Notes: generated by a model from the letters alone, not told the origin. A DNA stretch of 64,000 nucleotides from Fremontodendron californicum (GCA_030761205.1 JAULJL010000015.1:5060001-5124000); one strand, 5' to 3'. Positions 22,201 through 34,528 are shown, counted from the stretch's first letter. Translations and numbers: made by a program.

Positions 22201-24481
22201 TTTAAATATTTTTTTTTAAATGATCTTATTTTATGAATCAAACAGATTTTCATATAAATAATCTTGTAAGTTAATTTCGCAATCCATATTAAATAATTCT
22301 ACAATTCTGATCCATGTTTTTTGCCTGTAACTCTCCACCACCCAAAATCACGCATTAGTTTGCATCATCCTTCTTCTGCTAAGAAAAGAACGAGCCCACG
22401 AAAAAAAAAAAAAGGAAACAATCGTAAAGATTTCTATATATTCAAAGATTGCTTCAGTAGTTTTATGAAATTTAATAAATTAAGCTGTTCCAGTCAAGCA
22501 TATATTATAGAGTTATATAGTTGTTGGCAGTTCATGGCAGGTGGAACCGAATTTTAATATTCTCGAATAATATATAACATAAAATAACGTGGATTTGGTA
22601 CGTATTATTTCAATTTTCTATCTTGGAATAAAATTTAAAACTATATTTATATGTCTATTTATTTTGCAAGTGGTTCCATTGTTCATACTATAATAGTGGT
22701 AAAGTGGCATCGCTACATTTATAGTTTTGTAAAAAAATCTTTTGTTAACGTGTATTGATACAGGTGGTTGAGTACTCATTAGTGTTTTGACAAGTATCGA
22801 GATTCGACTCTCATCAACATTTTCACTTGATCACTTGATGGGAGAATCTATAAGTATCACTATTAGTCATTTCTGACACCTGTGACATGCCTGAATATGG
22901 ATAACATCTTCTCACTTAAATTTGTTCTGACAAAAAAAAAAAAAACCAAGATTATATTTTTCACATTCCTTTTAAATATAACATCTTTTTAGTACTTTAG
23001 CTTGTAATTGATTGACCAAGTAATAGGTATGGAAGGTTCCCTCCCTCCCTCAATTATATATATATAGTACTATCAAGATTTTCTTTCTGTCCTTTTGAGT
23101 TCTCTCTACATTTTTTTTTTCTTTATATATTTTATGATTTCATCTAACACATGTCGAAGTAGCTAAACAATTAATAAAATAACTTCAAATACTATGAACA
23201 AGAAAAAAATACCACTAGTTTCTTTTTATTAGTAAAAGATATTGTACTATAGGGAGTGGATGCTGCTTGGGGGCTATAATATGACCGGACTCAACTGTGA
23301 GGAATTAATGCTGAAGAAAACTGGTTTTCTTTAACGACTAATAGTAATTTGTTAATAAACGGCATATTGAAGAATTTGTTACTTAGTTTTCAGTCTATAC
23401 ATGGTAAATTGCATGGTTAATTAATTAGCCTTCATTTTGTTATAATGTTTGAACTGAATCTTATTATAATGAGTCAAATGCGGCCACTGTATTTGTTTCC
23501 TTTAAACAAAACCATCGATCCATGTGCCTTTGTCTTAGCTCTATGCAGGAACCAAATGAGGACATGGCTACGCCTAATTAATTGCTTGCATTGCCATTTT
23601 TTTTTTTTGGCCCTCAAAAGTCAAAACTCGTAGAGCAAAGAGCACTCTACTTTTACTTTCTAATTACCTTTCTGAGTACGTCGCCTTCTTGAGTTTTGAA
23701 GTGGGGAAAGAGGCACATGTCTCTGTTGGAGTGTTGGGTCTTCAAGACTTTTCTTTGCCATTTAAGTAGAGTATATTATAGGTCAAGATGATTTAAGATT
23801 TAACACGCTTTTGTTCTTTTTTTTTTTTTTTTTTTTTTATCATCGTTTCAAATGAAATAACAGCACAAGAAAAAAGTTGTTAAATTTGATGATGATACAT
23901 GAAAATGATAAGTTCAAAGCCAATATCTCCAAAAAGCTCATCTCTGGTGATCCTTGCCTTGGGCTTGATTAGATAATATGCAGCCCAGTCCAAATTCTGC
24001 CTCAGGCCTAAGCAGATGGCAAATTCGATCTCTTACAGAGGCTAGTCTATGGGAATTTTTAGAGTTTTTCTTTTGATCTTTATATGGCCTTAAACTAACT
24101 TCTTGAACTGGTAAATGAAGGCCCAAAAGCTGACTTTCTTGGGTAATTCGGTTCAGTAGAGGCCTCAACCTTTTTTTTTTTTTTTTTTTTTTTTTCCATT
24201 CCTTATTATTATTAACCATGCAAAAATTTGAAAAACTAAAATAAAAACAAAACACAAACCGATAGAATAGAACTTCAATGATCCCGCAGAGTCTTAACCA
24301 AGCGAAAGGTCTGACTTTATTAATATATATTAATTCATACATATATACTTGCATGGCATGGGAACAAAATATTCTTTGATGCCTGATGGTTTTATTATCA
24401 TACTGAATTAACATCTGAATCCTTTGTTCAGCTGAAATATGCTACCGCATGGTCTTGTTCTTGTACATCATTAACCTGTAA
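19222..24481. other. Gene-poor intergenic DNA
   Basis: No supported gene. It contains an (AT)15 run at 19251-19280, possible degraded hAT-like repeats at about 19430-19745 and 20150-20530, a SINE-like element at 22762-22945, and long T runs near 23818 and 24170. The PMEI 3' flank is at the right end. Confidence 0.55.
22762..22945 (+). mobile_element. tRNA-derived SINE-like element
   Basis: An A-box-like GGTGGTTGAGTA (22763) and a B-box-like GATTCGACTC (22801) lie at the spacing of a polymerase III promoter. The sequence ends in a run of 14 A at 22932-22945. I could not find a clear target duplication, so the call is tentative. Confidence 0.5.
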
Positions 24482-25061
24482 TCAATCCCTATCATTTAAG
24501 CTTTCCAAGCCGGAGGTTGTAAGTTTATTGACCAAAGCCAAAGCATTACTAGTAAAATATGAGGATTTCAAAACCCGATTTCGCAGCATTTTGGCTTGCT
24601 TTCCCCTTGGAATATTCTCAAAACCTTCCAAGCAAGTGTCTTGATCAGTTACTGCTGCACTCAACCAAGTAGTTACATCCCCCATCTGTGCATAAAAATT
24701 ACGGGCACTTAGCTTCCTAAGAACCCGAAGTGTCCCGTGTAGCTGGTCGATCGCATTTGCAATCTGAGAGGGGAATTTTGTATCTCCCTTTCATCTCCCT
24801 GTAGTTCTTCACTTTCATTAAGTACTGAGCAACTTTCTTGGTTTCTCCTATTGTCACTGAAACCCCGGCTCGCGCCCACTTGCTTGGACTTGTCTTAGCA
24901 GTGCCGGAAAATGATGCTAGTGAGTTGATACAAAGGGAACGATATCTGGTTATACTACATGCATCTTGCACATAATTGCTTGCTGCCTTTGGTGCTGATT
25001 GACCCGATTTTAGAAGGTATATGAGAAGCAAAAGTGTCAGGTAAACATTGGCGTTCGCCAT
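24482..25061 (-). pseudogene. Pectin methylesterase inhibitor (PMEI) with a frameshifting deletion
   Basis: PMEIs are secreted four-helix proteins that bind and block pectin methylesterases in the cell wall. The start at 25061 (MANANVYLT) gives a hydrophobic signal peptide, then the first conserved cysteine pair (ACSITRYRSLC). The frame continues to a third cysteine in PLSDC, then shifts. The next frame resumes with NAIDQLHGTLRVLRKLSARN and continues through the fourth cysteine (DQDTC) to the usual C-terminus at 24482. Family members have several residues between SDC and the NAIDQL-like helix; here only one base remains. A deletion of about 14 bp is therefore inferred at about 24760. Read literally, the frame ends early at 24717. 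It may be a recent pseudogene or an assembly error. It is a single-exon gene. Confidence 0.8.
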
Positions 25062-26463
25062 TAGCATTAATAACCTAAGAATTACTTGAGGGAAAACCAA
25101 AAAAAAAAAAGAAAAGAAACCAAAAGGCCGAAAAGAAGGTGAAATATTAGAGCAGAATTTTGGGTTTATGTAGATTTTAAGAAAAGGCTGGAAGAGCCTT
25201 TTGTTCACGAACTATGATTTCTCTGGATTTACACATAATATATAGCTTTATAAAGGTTTTTTTTTGGCTGACTTGGGCACTCTTTTTGAACTGGGAAAAG
25301 CGAGAGACTGGTGAATGCAATAAATTTAAGGGTATTATTGAAATAGGTTAAAGATAGAGTTAAGAACATGTGAAAGAACAGGTGAGATGCTCATGAATTT
25401 GGATGAGATTAGACCTGTCACGTACCTTCTTTTTACTATGAGAAAATGTTAATGTCTTCAGAAGATCAAATTATCCACATCCAGCAACGACCAATTAATG
25501 GGTGAAACCATAAATCCTCCATCAAATTAATCAAATCCTTTTTTAGATTTCAGAAGATGATTGTCTGGGATTGTAAAAAGCAGGTCACATCCAATGGTCC
25601 AGAGTTCAAATCAGCTAAGTGAAATTAATCTCATAGGGTTCAGATAGTACTTATCATTGAGTTGTATAATGGTAGAGACTTAAATACAGCAAATGAGATA
25701 AGAAAGATGGTGAAATGGCTGATAGGAGGGAGGAATGTGTAGAAAGAAGTTATCCTGTTAGGCAGCCCTAGTTAAGGTACATGGTGGGCTGATTAATGAC
25801 TGTTTTTCGGTTAATTTCAGTTACTTTTAGCAGCCATAGTTTAGGGGTTCAACAAGAGACTGTTTTACCTAAAAGAAAAGAGAGGGGGGGGGGGGGGTCA
25901 GATCTTATTTAGTTAAAGTCACATGATTCAGTCAAATCAATTATGCAACTCACATGAATGTAGTAGTGATCATCTTCTCTGATACAACATCAACCTTTTC
26001 AAGGGCAAATTGCAGCATTTACGTAGCAATGACTTTCCTAAGATTTTGAAGTTGGTTGTCATGCCAAGGCCTTCAATTTCATCAATGGGTGAAAGTGAAA
26101 GATATTGCATCTTGGACCTGTTGCAGAAATAATCTGACCATAACCAAGTGCCTCGTAGAAACTCACTAAAAATTAGGAGTAGGAATCCAGGAAATTTATC
26201 ATTAACAATTAAAGGAAAATATTACTATGAAATGCCAAGGGTAAGATTTGCAAATGTCTTTGAAAATCATATCCCAATATATGATGATAATACAAAATGA
26301 ACTCCTTAGCCTACATGATATCTTGCTTGAAGGGGATCAATCCAATCGTGAGACATATTTAGGGATGATTTGTAAATTTTATCATTATATAAATACATGG
26401 GTAATTTAATTACTAATTTTCACTAAAATATGAATAATATAGAATTTGAAGATCTTCCATAAT

Positions 26464-26466
<3 letters not shown>

Positions 26467-26523
<57 letters not shown>
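26467..26523. repeat. (AT)28 microsatellite
   Basis: An uninterrupted AT dinucleotide run of about 57 bp, about 270 bp upstream of the PPAN start codon. Confidence 0.95.
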
Positions 26524-26526
<3 letters not shown>

Positions 26527-26555
26527 ATAAGGTATTAAGTATTAACACTCAAATT

Positions 26556-26619
26556 TGGGCTCTAAAGCAATTAAAAACCAAACGGGCTTAAAGCTTAAAA
26601 ATCATTAAAACCCAGCCCA
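26556..26619 (+). promoter_or_regulatory. Site II-type motifs upstream of PPAN
   Basis: TGGGCT at 26556-26561 and its complement AGCCCA at 26614-26619 lie about 180-240 bp before the ATG. Site II elements (TGGGCY), bound by TCP factors, are common in promoters of plant ribosomal and ribosome-biogenesis genes. Function here is inferred. Confidence 0.45.
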
Positions 26620-26794
26620 AGTCATTTGCCCTATATAGTATAGTATAGTATAAAGCATAATTTAATTCTTGTCGTTACCAAAAGTCCCTTCTTCTCTTCC
26701 AAAACCCAACCGAGTAAACCCTTCTTCTCTTTCTAATCCCCACTCTGTTAAAGCGGCGGGCTACGGCGTCTCCATCCTTCATTGGGTCTAAGCC

Positions 26795-28797
26795 ATGGCT
26801 CGTTTCCGTAACGTAAGTAATAGCACTGCTTCTATTATTTTATCTTTGCTCGACTCTTTTTAAGTCCAAAAATATTCTATTCAGCTATGAATTTAAGTAT
26901 GTTTTTGTACATTTAGGGTTTTTTTTTTCCTTTCTGTTTTTGATTTTGGGTTTGGTTTAACCATTTTCTGATATTTGAATCAAAAACAGAGGAAGAAGAA
27001 GGTTTTCGTGAAGCCAATTGTGAAAAAGCAGCGGCAGCAGCAGCAACAGCAACCCAGTGTGGACCATATCACAGGGACTAAAATCCCAAAGAGTTTTGTG
27101 TTTTCGAGAGGGAAGCTGCCTGGTCCGCTTAGGCAACTTCAAATGGACTTGAGAAAGCTGATGCTTCCTTTCACTGCTCTCAAACTCAAGGTAATTCTTT
27201 CTTTCCTTCTTTTATTTTTCCCCCTTTTTTTACAGAAAATTTGTTGTCTTATAAGTTTTGTTTTTAATTAACTTTTATTTATGGTTGCAGGAAAAGAAGA
27301 GGAACAATCTGAAAGACTTTTTGAATGTTGCAGGGCCAATGGGTGTAACCCACTTCTTCATATTATCAAAAACTGAAACTTCACCTTACCTGAGAGTTGC
27401 AAAGACCCCTCAAGGCCCTACTCTGACGTTTAAAATACAGGACTATTCCTTGGCGGTTGATATTGCACAATCTCAATTGCGCCCTAGATGTCCTCAGGAT
27501 CTTTTCAAAAATTCTCCTTTGGTAATTTCTTCTTCTCTCTTTTTCTTTAGAAATGGATGCATTTTGTTGCAATTGCTAGCTGCAAAGCGAAATGGTGTTG
27601 TAATTTTTGCATTAAAACACAAAAAGGAAGAAGTAGAAACCTTATATTTGCACATTAAGCATTTTGCTCTGAGTGCTTGAAGTTATATCTTATCTTATAC
27701 GATATCTTCATAGTATTAATTTTGAATATATGTTGGGCAGATTGTTCTGTCTGGCTTTGCATCAGGAGATGAACATTTAAAGCTCACCACTACCTTGTTC
27801 AAGAACATCTTTCCAGATATCGATATCAACACTGTGAGTGCTTAGACAGTTAACTTTTAGTATCCAAACCGGCTTCACTTCTTTTTTTCTTCCCCCTCTT
27901 AACATTGTCTTAACATGAATATTTCAGGTTAAACTTTCTTCTTGCCTAAGGATTGTCTTACTTAATTACAATAAAGACACAAAGCTTATTGATTTTCGAC
28001 ATTATTCTATCAGACTACAACCTGTTGGCGTCTCCCGTAGAATCAGAAAATTTGTGCAGAACCATCAAGTACCTGATCTTAGGAATCTTCAAGATGTGAG
28101 TGACTTTGTTACTAAGTGAGTATCCTTCCTTATGAGCTATACATATTTATAGTACCGCCCTTATGGATGGAATACTCTTTGTAATTTATATAGTTCTTCT
28201 CCTCACTCCTTTGTTTGTTATATGAAAGAGCTGGTTATGGATCAGAAAGTGAAGCAGATGAGGAAGCTGCAACAGTTACTCTGACTAGTGATCTTAGTCG
28301 AGTTAATCGTGCTTCTACAAAAAGTGCTGTGAAGCTTCAAGAAATTGGACCTAGAATGACTCTCCAACTCATCAAAATTGAGGGTGGACTATGTTCTGGT
28401 GAAGTTATGTTCAGTGAATATGGTATGTTCATCTAACCTAGCAATTTTCATTTTCTTTACCAAAAAAGCAGGAAAAGAAGAAAAGAACAAGAATTAAAAA
28501 AAAAAAAAAAACTCTTAACCTTCTTTTTTTTCTACATGCTAGATTTATATGCTGAGATATTTCAGATTATAAATCAATCTGTCCTATAAAGTACCTTCAT
28601 TCAACTAGCATTTTTATATAACTATTCTCTGTTTATCAGGAAATGAGGGCAATAAGAAAAAGCCAGGCAGACAGGAAGGTACTGAAAGGGAAGACAGTGA
28701 GAACAACAACGAAATGGAAGATAGTGATGAAGATAATGAAGGGGAGGATAATGAGGAAGATATCCAAGAAAGTGATGAAGATGACAAAGAAGATTAG
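26795..28797 (+). CDS. PPAN: Peter Pan-like ribosome biogenesis protein (Brix domain)
   Basis: A nucleolar factor for large-subunit rRNA maturation (SSF1/Peter Pan family). Seven exons (26795-26812, 26990-27190, 27291-27521, 27741-27833, 27928-28115, 28229-28422, 28640-28797) join in phase to 360 residues, close to the known plant size. A lysine- and glutamine-rich N-terminus is followed by the Brix domain, with AGPMGVTHFFILSKTETSPY near residues 95-115 and RPRCPQDLFKNSPL at its middle. The IKIEGGLCSGEV segment is near the end of the domain. The C-terminus is a long acidic run rich in Glu, Asp and Asn, typical of nucleolar proteins. The start ATG sits in a tiny 18-base first coding exon in a good context (GCCATGG). 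Confidence 0.95.
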
Positions 28798-28837
28798 TGC
28801 TTTAGCAAAATTAATGGAAGGATACAACTTCCATTTG

Positions 28838-28947
28838 CTCATTAAATGACATGACAATTATATAATATGACTATTATATAATTAGTCATATTCTCTACAT
28901 CTCATTAAATGACATGACAATTATATAATTAGTCATATTCTCTACAT
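28838..28947. repeat. Imperfect tandem duplication behind PPAN
   Basis: Two units begin CTCATTAAATGACATGACAA at 28838 and 28901 and both end TTCTCTACAT. The first unit has about 16 extra bases. It begins about 40 bp after the PPAN stop, probably inside the 3' untranslated region. Confidence 0.85.
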
Positions 28948-29694
28948 GGGAAAGGTGCTCACCTAAAGTAAGAGAGATCCTCCATAATGAGAGGATCTGA
29001 TAGCCTTTTATCTTTTCCTTTTTCCTTTCCAGCTTTGTCTTTTCCTCATGAATTTTTGCTTATATTTGTTGTAGAAGATCCATAGATTTTGATATGAGAA
29101 GAGAAATCCAATCTATCAATATTTTTAATTTCCCTTGAACAAGTGGGAAGAGTTCTTATGTTATCAGAAGAAATATATCTGATGATGATGTGCAAAACTG
29201 TTCCATCCTTTGATATCCCTTTTTTTTTTATATATATATTTGAATTTATGAAAAAAAAACACTTGCTTGTTGAAAGATTATGGAATTTCTTGCACTCCAG
29301 GCTTTGATACGTCGCATAATCCACAATGCTAGAAGGCTGGGTTCTATTAATAAAGGATTATAATTTATAGACTATAGAGGCTATTTTTGTTTCCCTGATC
29401 ATTTAGCCAATGCTTTCTCAGTATTTCATGGTACAATACTGAAACTTATTAATGAGACAAACCCTTATAAACCAAGGCAAGAAATGTCACATTAACTTTG
29501 TTTAAAACTTTGAGCAACCAACAAAATGGTTTTTGCTTGGATGGATACCAATTGGTGGACTTATAAAAGAAACAGAAATATTTTCTACCAAGTAGCCCAA
29601 AACAGAAAAAGCCAGAGGGTTAAATCTACCCTTTAGCAGACAGGCTGAAGCAAACAAATAGAGTAGGGTAGACGTATCTGATAAAAGCCCAAGT
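28948..29694. other. Region between convergent PPAN and LYR gene ends
   Basis: No gene is seen. It should contain the 3' untranslated regions and polyadenylation sites of both genes. Confidence 0.5.
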
Positions 29695-30287
29695 TTATTG
29701 TTTCGACTGCGATGCAGATTTTCTGATGATCTCTTCGGAAGGGATCTCCAGTGTAGCTCCTGCATGCGCCTTACTCGGCTTCACCTCTGCGGCAATCAGC
29801 AGCAGGCTTAAAGTTATAACCCTTAACTAAAAGATACACTAGTTATACGATTGAAACAATATGTCATCAAAGAAAGAGAAATATATTAAGAAGTGAAAGA
29901 GGACCTCAAACAGACAATCCATCGAACATGTGGTCATCATAGAAATTAAAATACTAATATCACCCAGTTGACGTGAGAAATGGATGTAAAATTGGGGATA
30001 ATGCAAATGGTGATTGGTGATAAGATGAAGATGATATAAATACCGTAGCCGCCGCGGTCGTTGAGCTTGGCTTGAACGATCATGGTAGATACGAAATGGG
30101 AGGCTTCACGTGCTTCCTCGAGGAGTCTCTGGATCTCCGGCTCCGATGTCACGTGACGATTCGCTTCGAATTTCTTGCGAACTTCGAAGGCGGAGGCGTT
30201 CAGCATCAAGGTGTCGCCCGCGAATGAATTCCGGGTAGCCCTTAACAGAGCCCTGTACGCTCTTAGTGCCTCTCCTCTTACCACCAT
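29695..30287 (-). CDS. MZM1: MZM1/LYRM7-like mitochondrial LYR-motif protein
   Basis: A complex III assembly factor of the LYR family; yeast Mzm1 and human LYRM7 stabilise the Rieske protein in the mitochondrial matrix. Two exons (30287-30044 and 29786-29695) join in phase to 111 residues, the normal small size. The N-terminus MVVRGEALRAYRALLRATR carries the LYR-type motif as AYR at 10-12. The helix RRLLEEAREA-like segment and MIVQAKLNDRGGY follow, then a short tail ending in SKQ. The 257-bp intron is GT-AG. It converges on PPAN. The assignment rests on recalled similarity to plant homologues. Confidence 0.9.
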
Positions 30288-31503
30288 CTCTCTGCGAATC
30301 TATTTTTTTCAATTCTGCACTTCCACTTTATTCGTATGGGTTTATATTTGATTCATTACGCTATTGTTTTTTTAGCTATAGCCCCCCTCCTTTTCCTTTC
30401 TTTTAACTTCCCATCATTCGTATTTCGTATCCATTTGTCTAGAATAAATGAAGAATACACTTATATATATTATATAGTATAAAATATGAGAAGGTTAGTA
30501 ATAGTTTTATTTTTAAAAATATATATATTTATTCAAGTTAAAACTAAATAATAGTATTATTTAGTTTAAGGCTTTGCTAATTCATATACTATTTATAATA
30601 ATAATTTTGTGTTAAATGAAATAATTTACAATATTTATTCATGATTTTTCAATGTATTGGTGAAAATATAATTATATATACTAACCTCAAAAATATACTT
30701 GAAACACTCGTGAACAAAATATTTTAATTTATTACCCTGAAATTTTGTAGTGATACTTTACAAGTTCTAACTTACAGTCGTGCTAACAATCTTCCAATCC
30801 ACTTGGATTCCTCTACCAAGATCTTGTAAACATTATGGCAATGAACTTGAGTGCTCCATTTAACCATTGGGATTATGAGGTGCTACAAAAAATGCTGCTC
30901 CTGTTACTATCTCTGAGGGCTGAAATGTAGCTTGGAGCAATGGATGGGATGGACAATGCCCCAGCTCTTTGATGTGGGGTTTGGCATTGCATCACAATCC
31001 CAAGCCATTTTTCGTCTCTAAAAACTACTCAAAATTGATAATGGTCACGGTAATACACACCTTCTAAGTTCTAACCTTGTCTTTTGCCACAACTTGTGCT
31101 TTAAATACAATATTTTTCAATTCACTTACTGTAACTGTACATGAATTTCATTCTTCAATCAAAGGCAAAAAAGAGTCTTGGTAACCTTCAGAAAGGAACT
31201 TCAACACAAGTAGAGAACAAAACATGAATTTCAATAGTTCATTTTACATTTCTTTCTTACAACAACATAGATACAACTTACAATGTTAATGCAAATAAAA
31301 ATCTTTTATGCTAATATATAGAATATTGCATAAAAGCATCTTCGCAGAGACCCTGAAGAATATCACCACCCATCAAATTTAAATTTTTTCGATTGCACAA
31401 GGTTGTAAGGTTACTGATACATTATAATTACTCTCAAATGGCAATCTAGAAGTCAAAAATCCTTCCACCATGTATAAACAATGACCAAACTGGTATAAGG
31501 GAG
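30288..31503. other. Intergenic, upstream of LYR gene
   Basis: No gene. About 30570-30685 holds a diverged copy of the sequence tandemly duplicated in UXS intron 5. The right part runs into the 3' flank of the uncharacterised gene. Confidence 0.5.
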
Positions 31504-31670
31504 CTATGTTGCTCCGACTTTTCATTTTTCTTGAAGTACCCGTGTCCAACACATATCCAGACATGGGTATGGAGATATGATCCTCCACGGACCCTTCAAA
31601 TACATGGAAATCTTGGAAAAAATTAAACATATCTGTGTCCGACACTCACATCCGAATCCGAGTAACATAG
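31504..31670 (-). repeat. Short dispersed TIR element, copy B
   Basis: Starts GCTATGTTGCTCCGAC and ends TCCGAGTAACATAG, which are inverted repeats of each other. It contains GTGTCCGACACTC and lies just after the stop of the uncharacterised gene, probably in its 3' untranslated region. Confidence 0.8.
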
Positions 31671-31733
31671 GAAGGGAGTATATCATTATTCAATAACTGG
31701 ATAATTTACCTCGGGGAATAAACCATTATATAA

Positions 31734-33668
31734 TCATGTTTTTTTGCGACGGCATCTATGATGGGCTTTTTGATCAGAGAATGTGTTCTCCCCAACAATC
31801 TCCATTTTAGAATATGCATCTGGTGCAAGGAAAAGGCATTCAGTTCATGAAACAACAAGCAACCAAAAAAGTAAGGCAAAACAGTAAATTCTTCTAACCC
31901 TGTACTTATTATTCTATGTCTAATAACTCTTTCTAAACCGTTAGCCAGTTCACGGGGGTCAACTTCAGAACCACAATGCTATCTGTTAAATAAAGAAATG
32001 AAAAACACAGATCCTGCTCTAAAAACCATCCAGAAATGCAACTTATAAGCTTTGAAATACAAAAAGGGAAAATCTTATGATTTATGAGACTGGGTTATAT
32101 TGCCTATTGGGGATACAAAGAGTTCCTTAAAGCAGCATTTAAAATTGAAAAAAAATAAAAATAAAAAAAATTAAAGAGTGGTTGAATCACTTGAATAAGT
32201 CTAACAACCACTGTGTGAAAGTAACTTTTGCATCAATACTACCACTAAGAATAAGGCTGCTGCAAAATTCCACTCAAAATAAATTGCCACTCAAGCCACA
32301 CCACTTTCCTCATCTAACAAAGATTACTGAACCACAACTCAAGTTGCCAAAGACCACTAAATATGGTTGGCCATCTGATCTGATCCTCAAATTGCCATAA
32401 GACAGGCTACAATGCTACCAAGTTACATGACAATTTTCTTTGACATAAGAACAAAGAAACATATATTATCCCAGCTGTAAATTATTGTCCTCTGGAACCT
32501 AAATTTACCGTTTTTCATACTTAGCCAATCCAAATGCTTCTCCTACGCAATTTACAACTCAAGCTCATTTAGTGTGTCTCTTCATTTTAGTGAAACCTGA
32601 GTTCATGATGCAACTAAGAAAGAGGAGCAACATCCAGCACAACTAACTCCGGTAATTTTACCATTTTCAGTCAGATAAGTTAAATCGGTATACATTCTCA
32701 AATCCTCATACTTATTAATAAAACCACCAGAAGAAAGAAACCATACTGCCTTGAGAAAACTTAATAAACAAACAAAATAAAACAAAACAAAACAAAACAG
32801 AAGAAAGAAAGAAAGAAAGAATTGCTATTTTCTACAATTATGCCGACAAAAACCCTCAATCCAAAGATCATCAAGTTAACTGCATCTTCCAAAAAAAATT
32901 CCTAGAAACATATTAAGAAGTACAGAATAAGCATCAAAGTTATCAAATAACAAGAAGATTAGCAATACCTCCAAAGTGATCCCCCCAAAACAACAAGCGA
33001 GCGTCCTCTTCTTCCTCATCAACCTCATCCCCATACCCAAACTCTGCATCCCCACGATACCCAGGTTCACTCCCATACCCAGATTCATTCCCTTGAGCCT
33101 CAAAACCCCCAAGCTGCGCCCCAACTCCGCCTAAACTCTCCTTCTCTCCACTTCCTCCATCCCCTCTTTCCCTTCTGGAATTCCGGGCCTCGCTCACATC
33201 CGAGGCCCAACAAGCATCCCCAACATTCCCAAACAGTTCCCCACTCGAGTCCGTCCCAATCGCCATCGGAAAATCTGAGCACGTCCCATACGCTGCCGAC
33301 GCCCCAACAGAACAACACCTTCGAGTCCCGCTTCGGTCGGAGCTCCGACCCGACACCGACCTCGACCCGCGGCGGCGGCGTTTTCTGGCGAACAGACTGA
33401 AGCTACTTCTCTTGGGATTGGCGGCGGTTGGATTGTTGTTGTCGTCGTCGAGGAGGGTTAGTTTGGAGAGGTCGATGGAGAAAGAAGTGGTGCGATCGGA
33501 GAGGCAAGGACGCTTGGAATGGAAGCCATTGGTGGAGGAGCGTTTTGGCGGGGTATGTTGGGGATCGGAGGAGTCTAGGGTTTGTTGGAGGTGGAAAGGT
33601 CTCCATGAATGGAGCTGGAACGTGCACGAGCCTATTGAGTGGCGTGAATCTAGAGCCTTGTGTGACAT
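31734..33668 (-). CDS. Uncharacterised plant protein with basic patch and acidic C-terminal half
   Basis: I recognise the family only as plant proteins of unknown function. Exon 1 (33668-32969) starts at MSHKALDSRHS; an upstream in-frame ATG at 33698 looks less like the conserved start. It contains a Ser-rich region, a basic RKRRRRGSR patch that could be a nuclear signal, a Gly/Glu-rich stretch, and DEEEEDARLLFWGDHFG at the exon end. A GT donor leads to a 1.15-kb intron, and a CACCAG acceptor opens exon 2 (31819-31734), encoding DAYSKMEIVGENTFSDQK then a Cys/Arg/Lys-rich end. The total is 261 residues. A run of seven A at the end of exon 2 causes an early stop; with six A the frame would continue 11 residues past the second Lys to a stop just downstream. 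Confidence 0.75.
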
Positions 33669-34528
33669 GGTAATGGGATAGCAGAGCAGATTCTTCAATA
33701 AAATGATTTCAAATAAAAAAAATGATTTGGAGATTCAGGTTTTCACAATTGCAATTGCAACTTAGCACCAACTCTCAAATTTACATTTGAAAGATATTTA
33801 TTGAGGTTAGATCTGTTGAAGAGAGATGGGACTATGGGAAGATTTTAGCTTTGATTATTATTATTATTACTATAATAATAATAACGAGAGACGGTGGTGT
33901 TTTAAGTTGAAAAACTTGGGGGTTTTAGGAGTTGGAGTGAACTATTGGCTGGCTGAAGGCTCCACCCGATCTGTCATCATTTGGGAGCACGTGTCTTTCA
34001 GGAAACACAGGTAAATGATCCATATATTGATATGATGATCCCAGGGCCCACCCGCTCCCGTAACAAAGCATTGGCCCAGAATTCAGATATATTTGTTTCC
34101 TATTCTTTACTATTTATAAACTTGAGATTTAAGAAATTACACGTCACGTGCTCGCCTTGAAAAGGAGACCTCAAGGATGAAATTGTAATTTTAAAGCATA
34201 ATAATCAGGAAAGGCCGAAGCCCTTCAGCCACTGCCCACTGACACTAGGTTTTCTTCTCTTTTATTATCCTACTACTTAGTTTGCTTTAATCGTGTAATA
34301 TATTTGATTGAGAGTGGCGCGCCTGTTTTGTTTGCTAATCCCTCTGTAATTCTCAACAATCAGTCCCCCCGTGAAAACCCACTTTCACCCCAGAAACAAT
34401 AGTCATAAGAAGTTAAATGTGATTGTTTTGGACCAAGAAAGTGTTTGCATGTATACTAAAACTCTTTTCTGATTATAAACTTTTTTTTCTTTTCTTTTTC
34501 ACCCAAATACTGAAATATTCGATTACAG
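33669..34528. other. Intergenic, promoter side of the uncharacterised gene
   Basis: It contains a TAT-repeat stretch near 33838-33885. No gene is supported. Confidence 0.5.

Larger units (their letters stand above)
25062..26794. other. Intergenic between PMEI and PPAN promoters
   Basis: The two genes are divergent, so this holds both promoters. Seen are a G14 run at 25884-25897, the (AT)28 tract, and site II motifs near PPAN. No gene is supported. Confidence 0.55.

Noticed and set aside
25559..25700. A second SINE-like candidate with GAGTTCAAATC
   Set aside because: The B-box-like word stands alone, without an A box at the right distance or a clear A tail.
28111..28128. Possible U12 donor GTATCCTT at PPAN exon 5
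   Set aside because: Using it would add an in-frame TGA; the GTGAGT four bases earlier keeps the frame and is a normal U2 donor.
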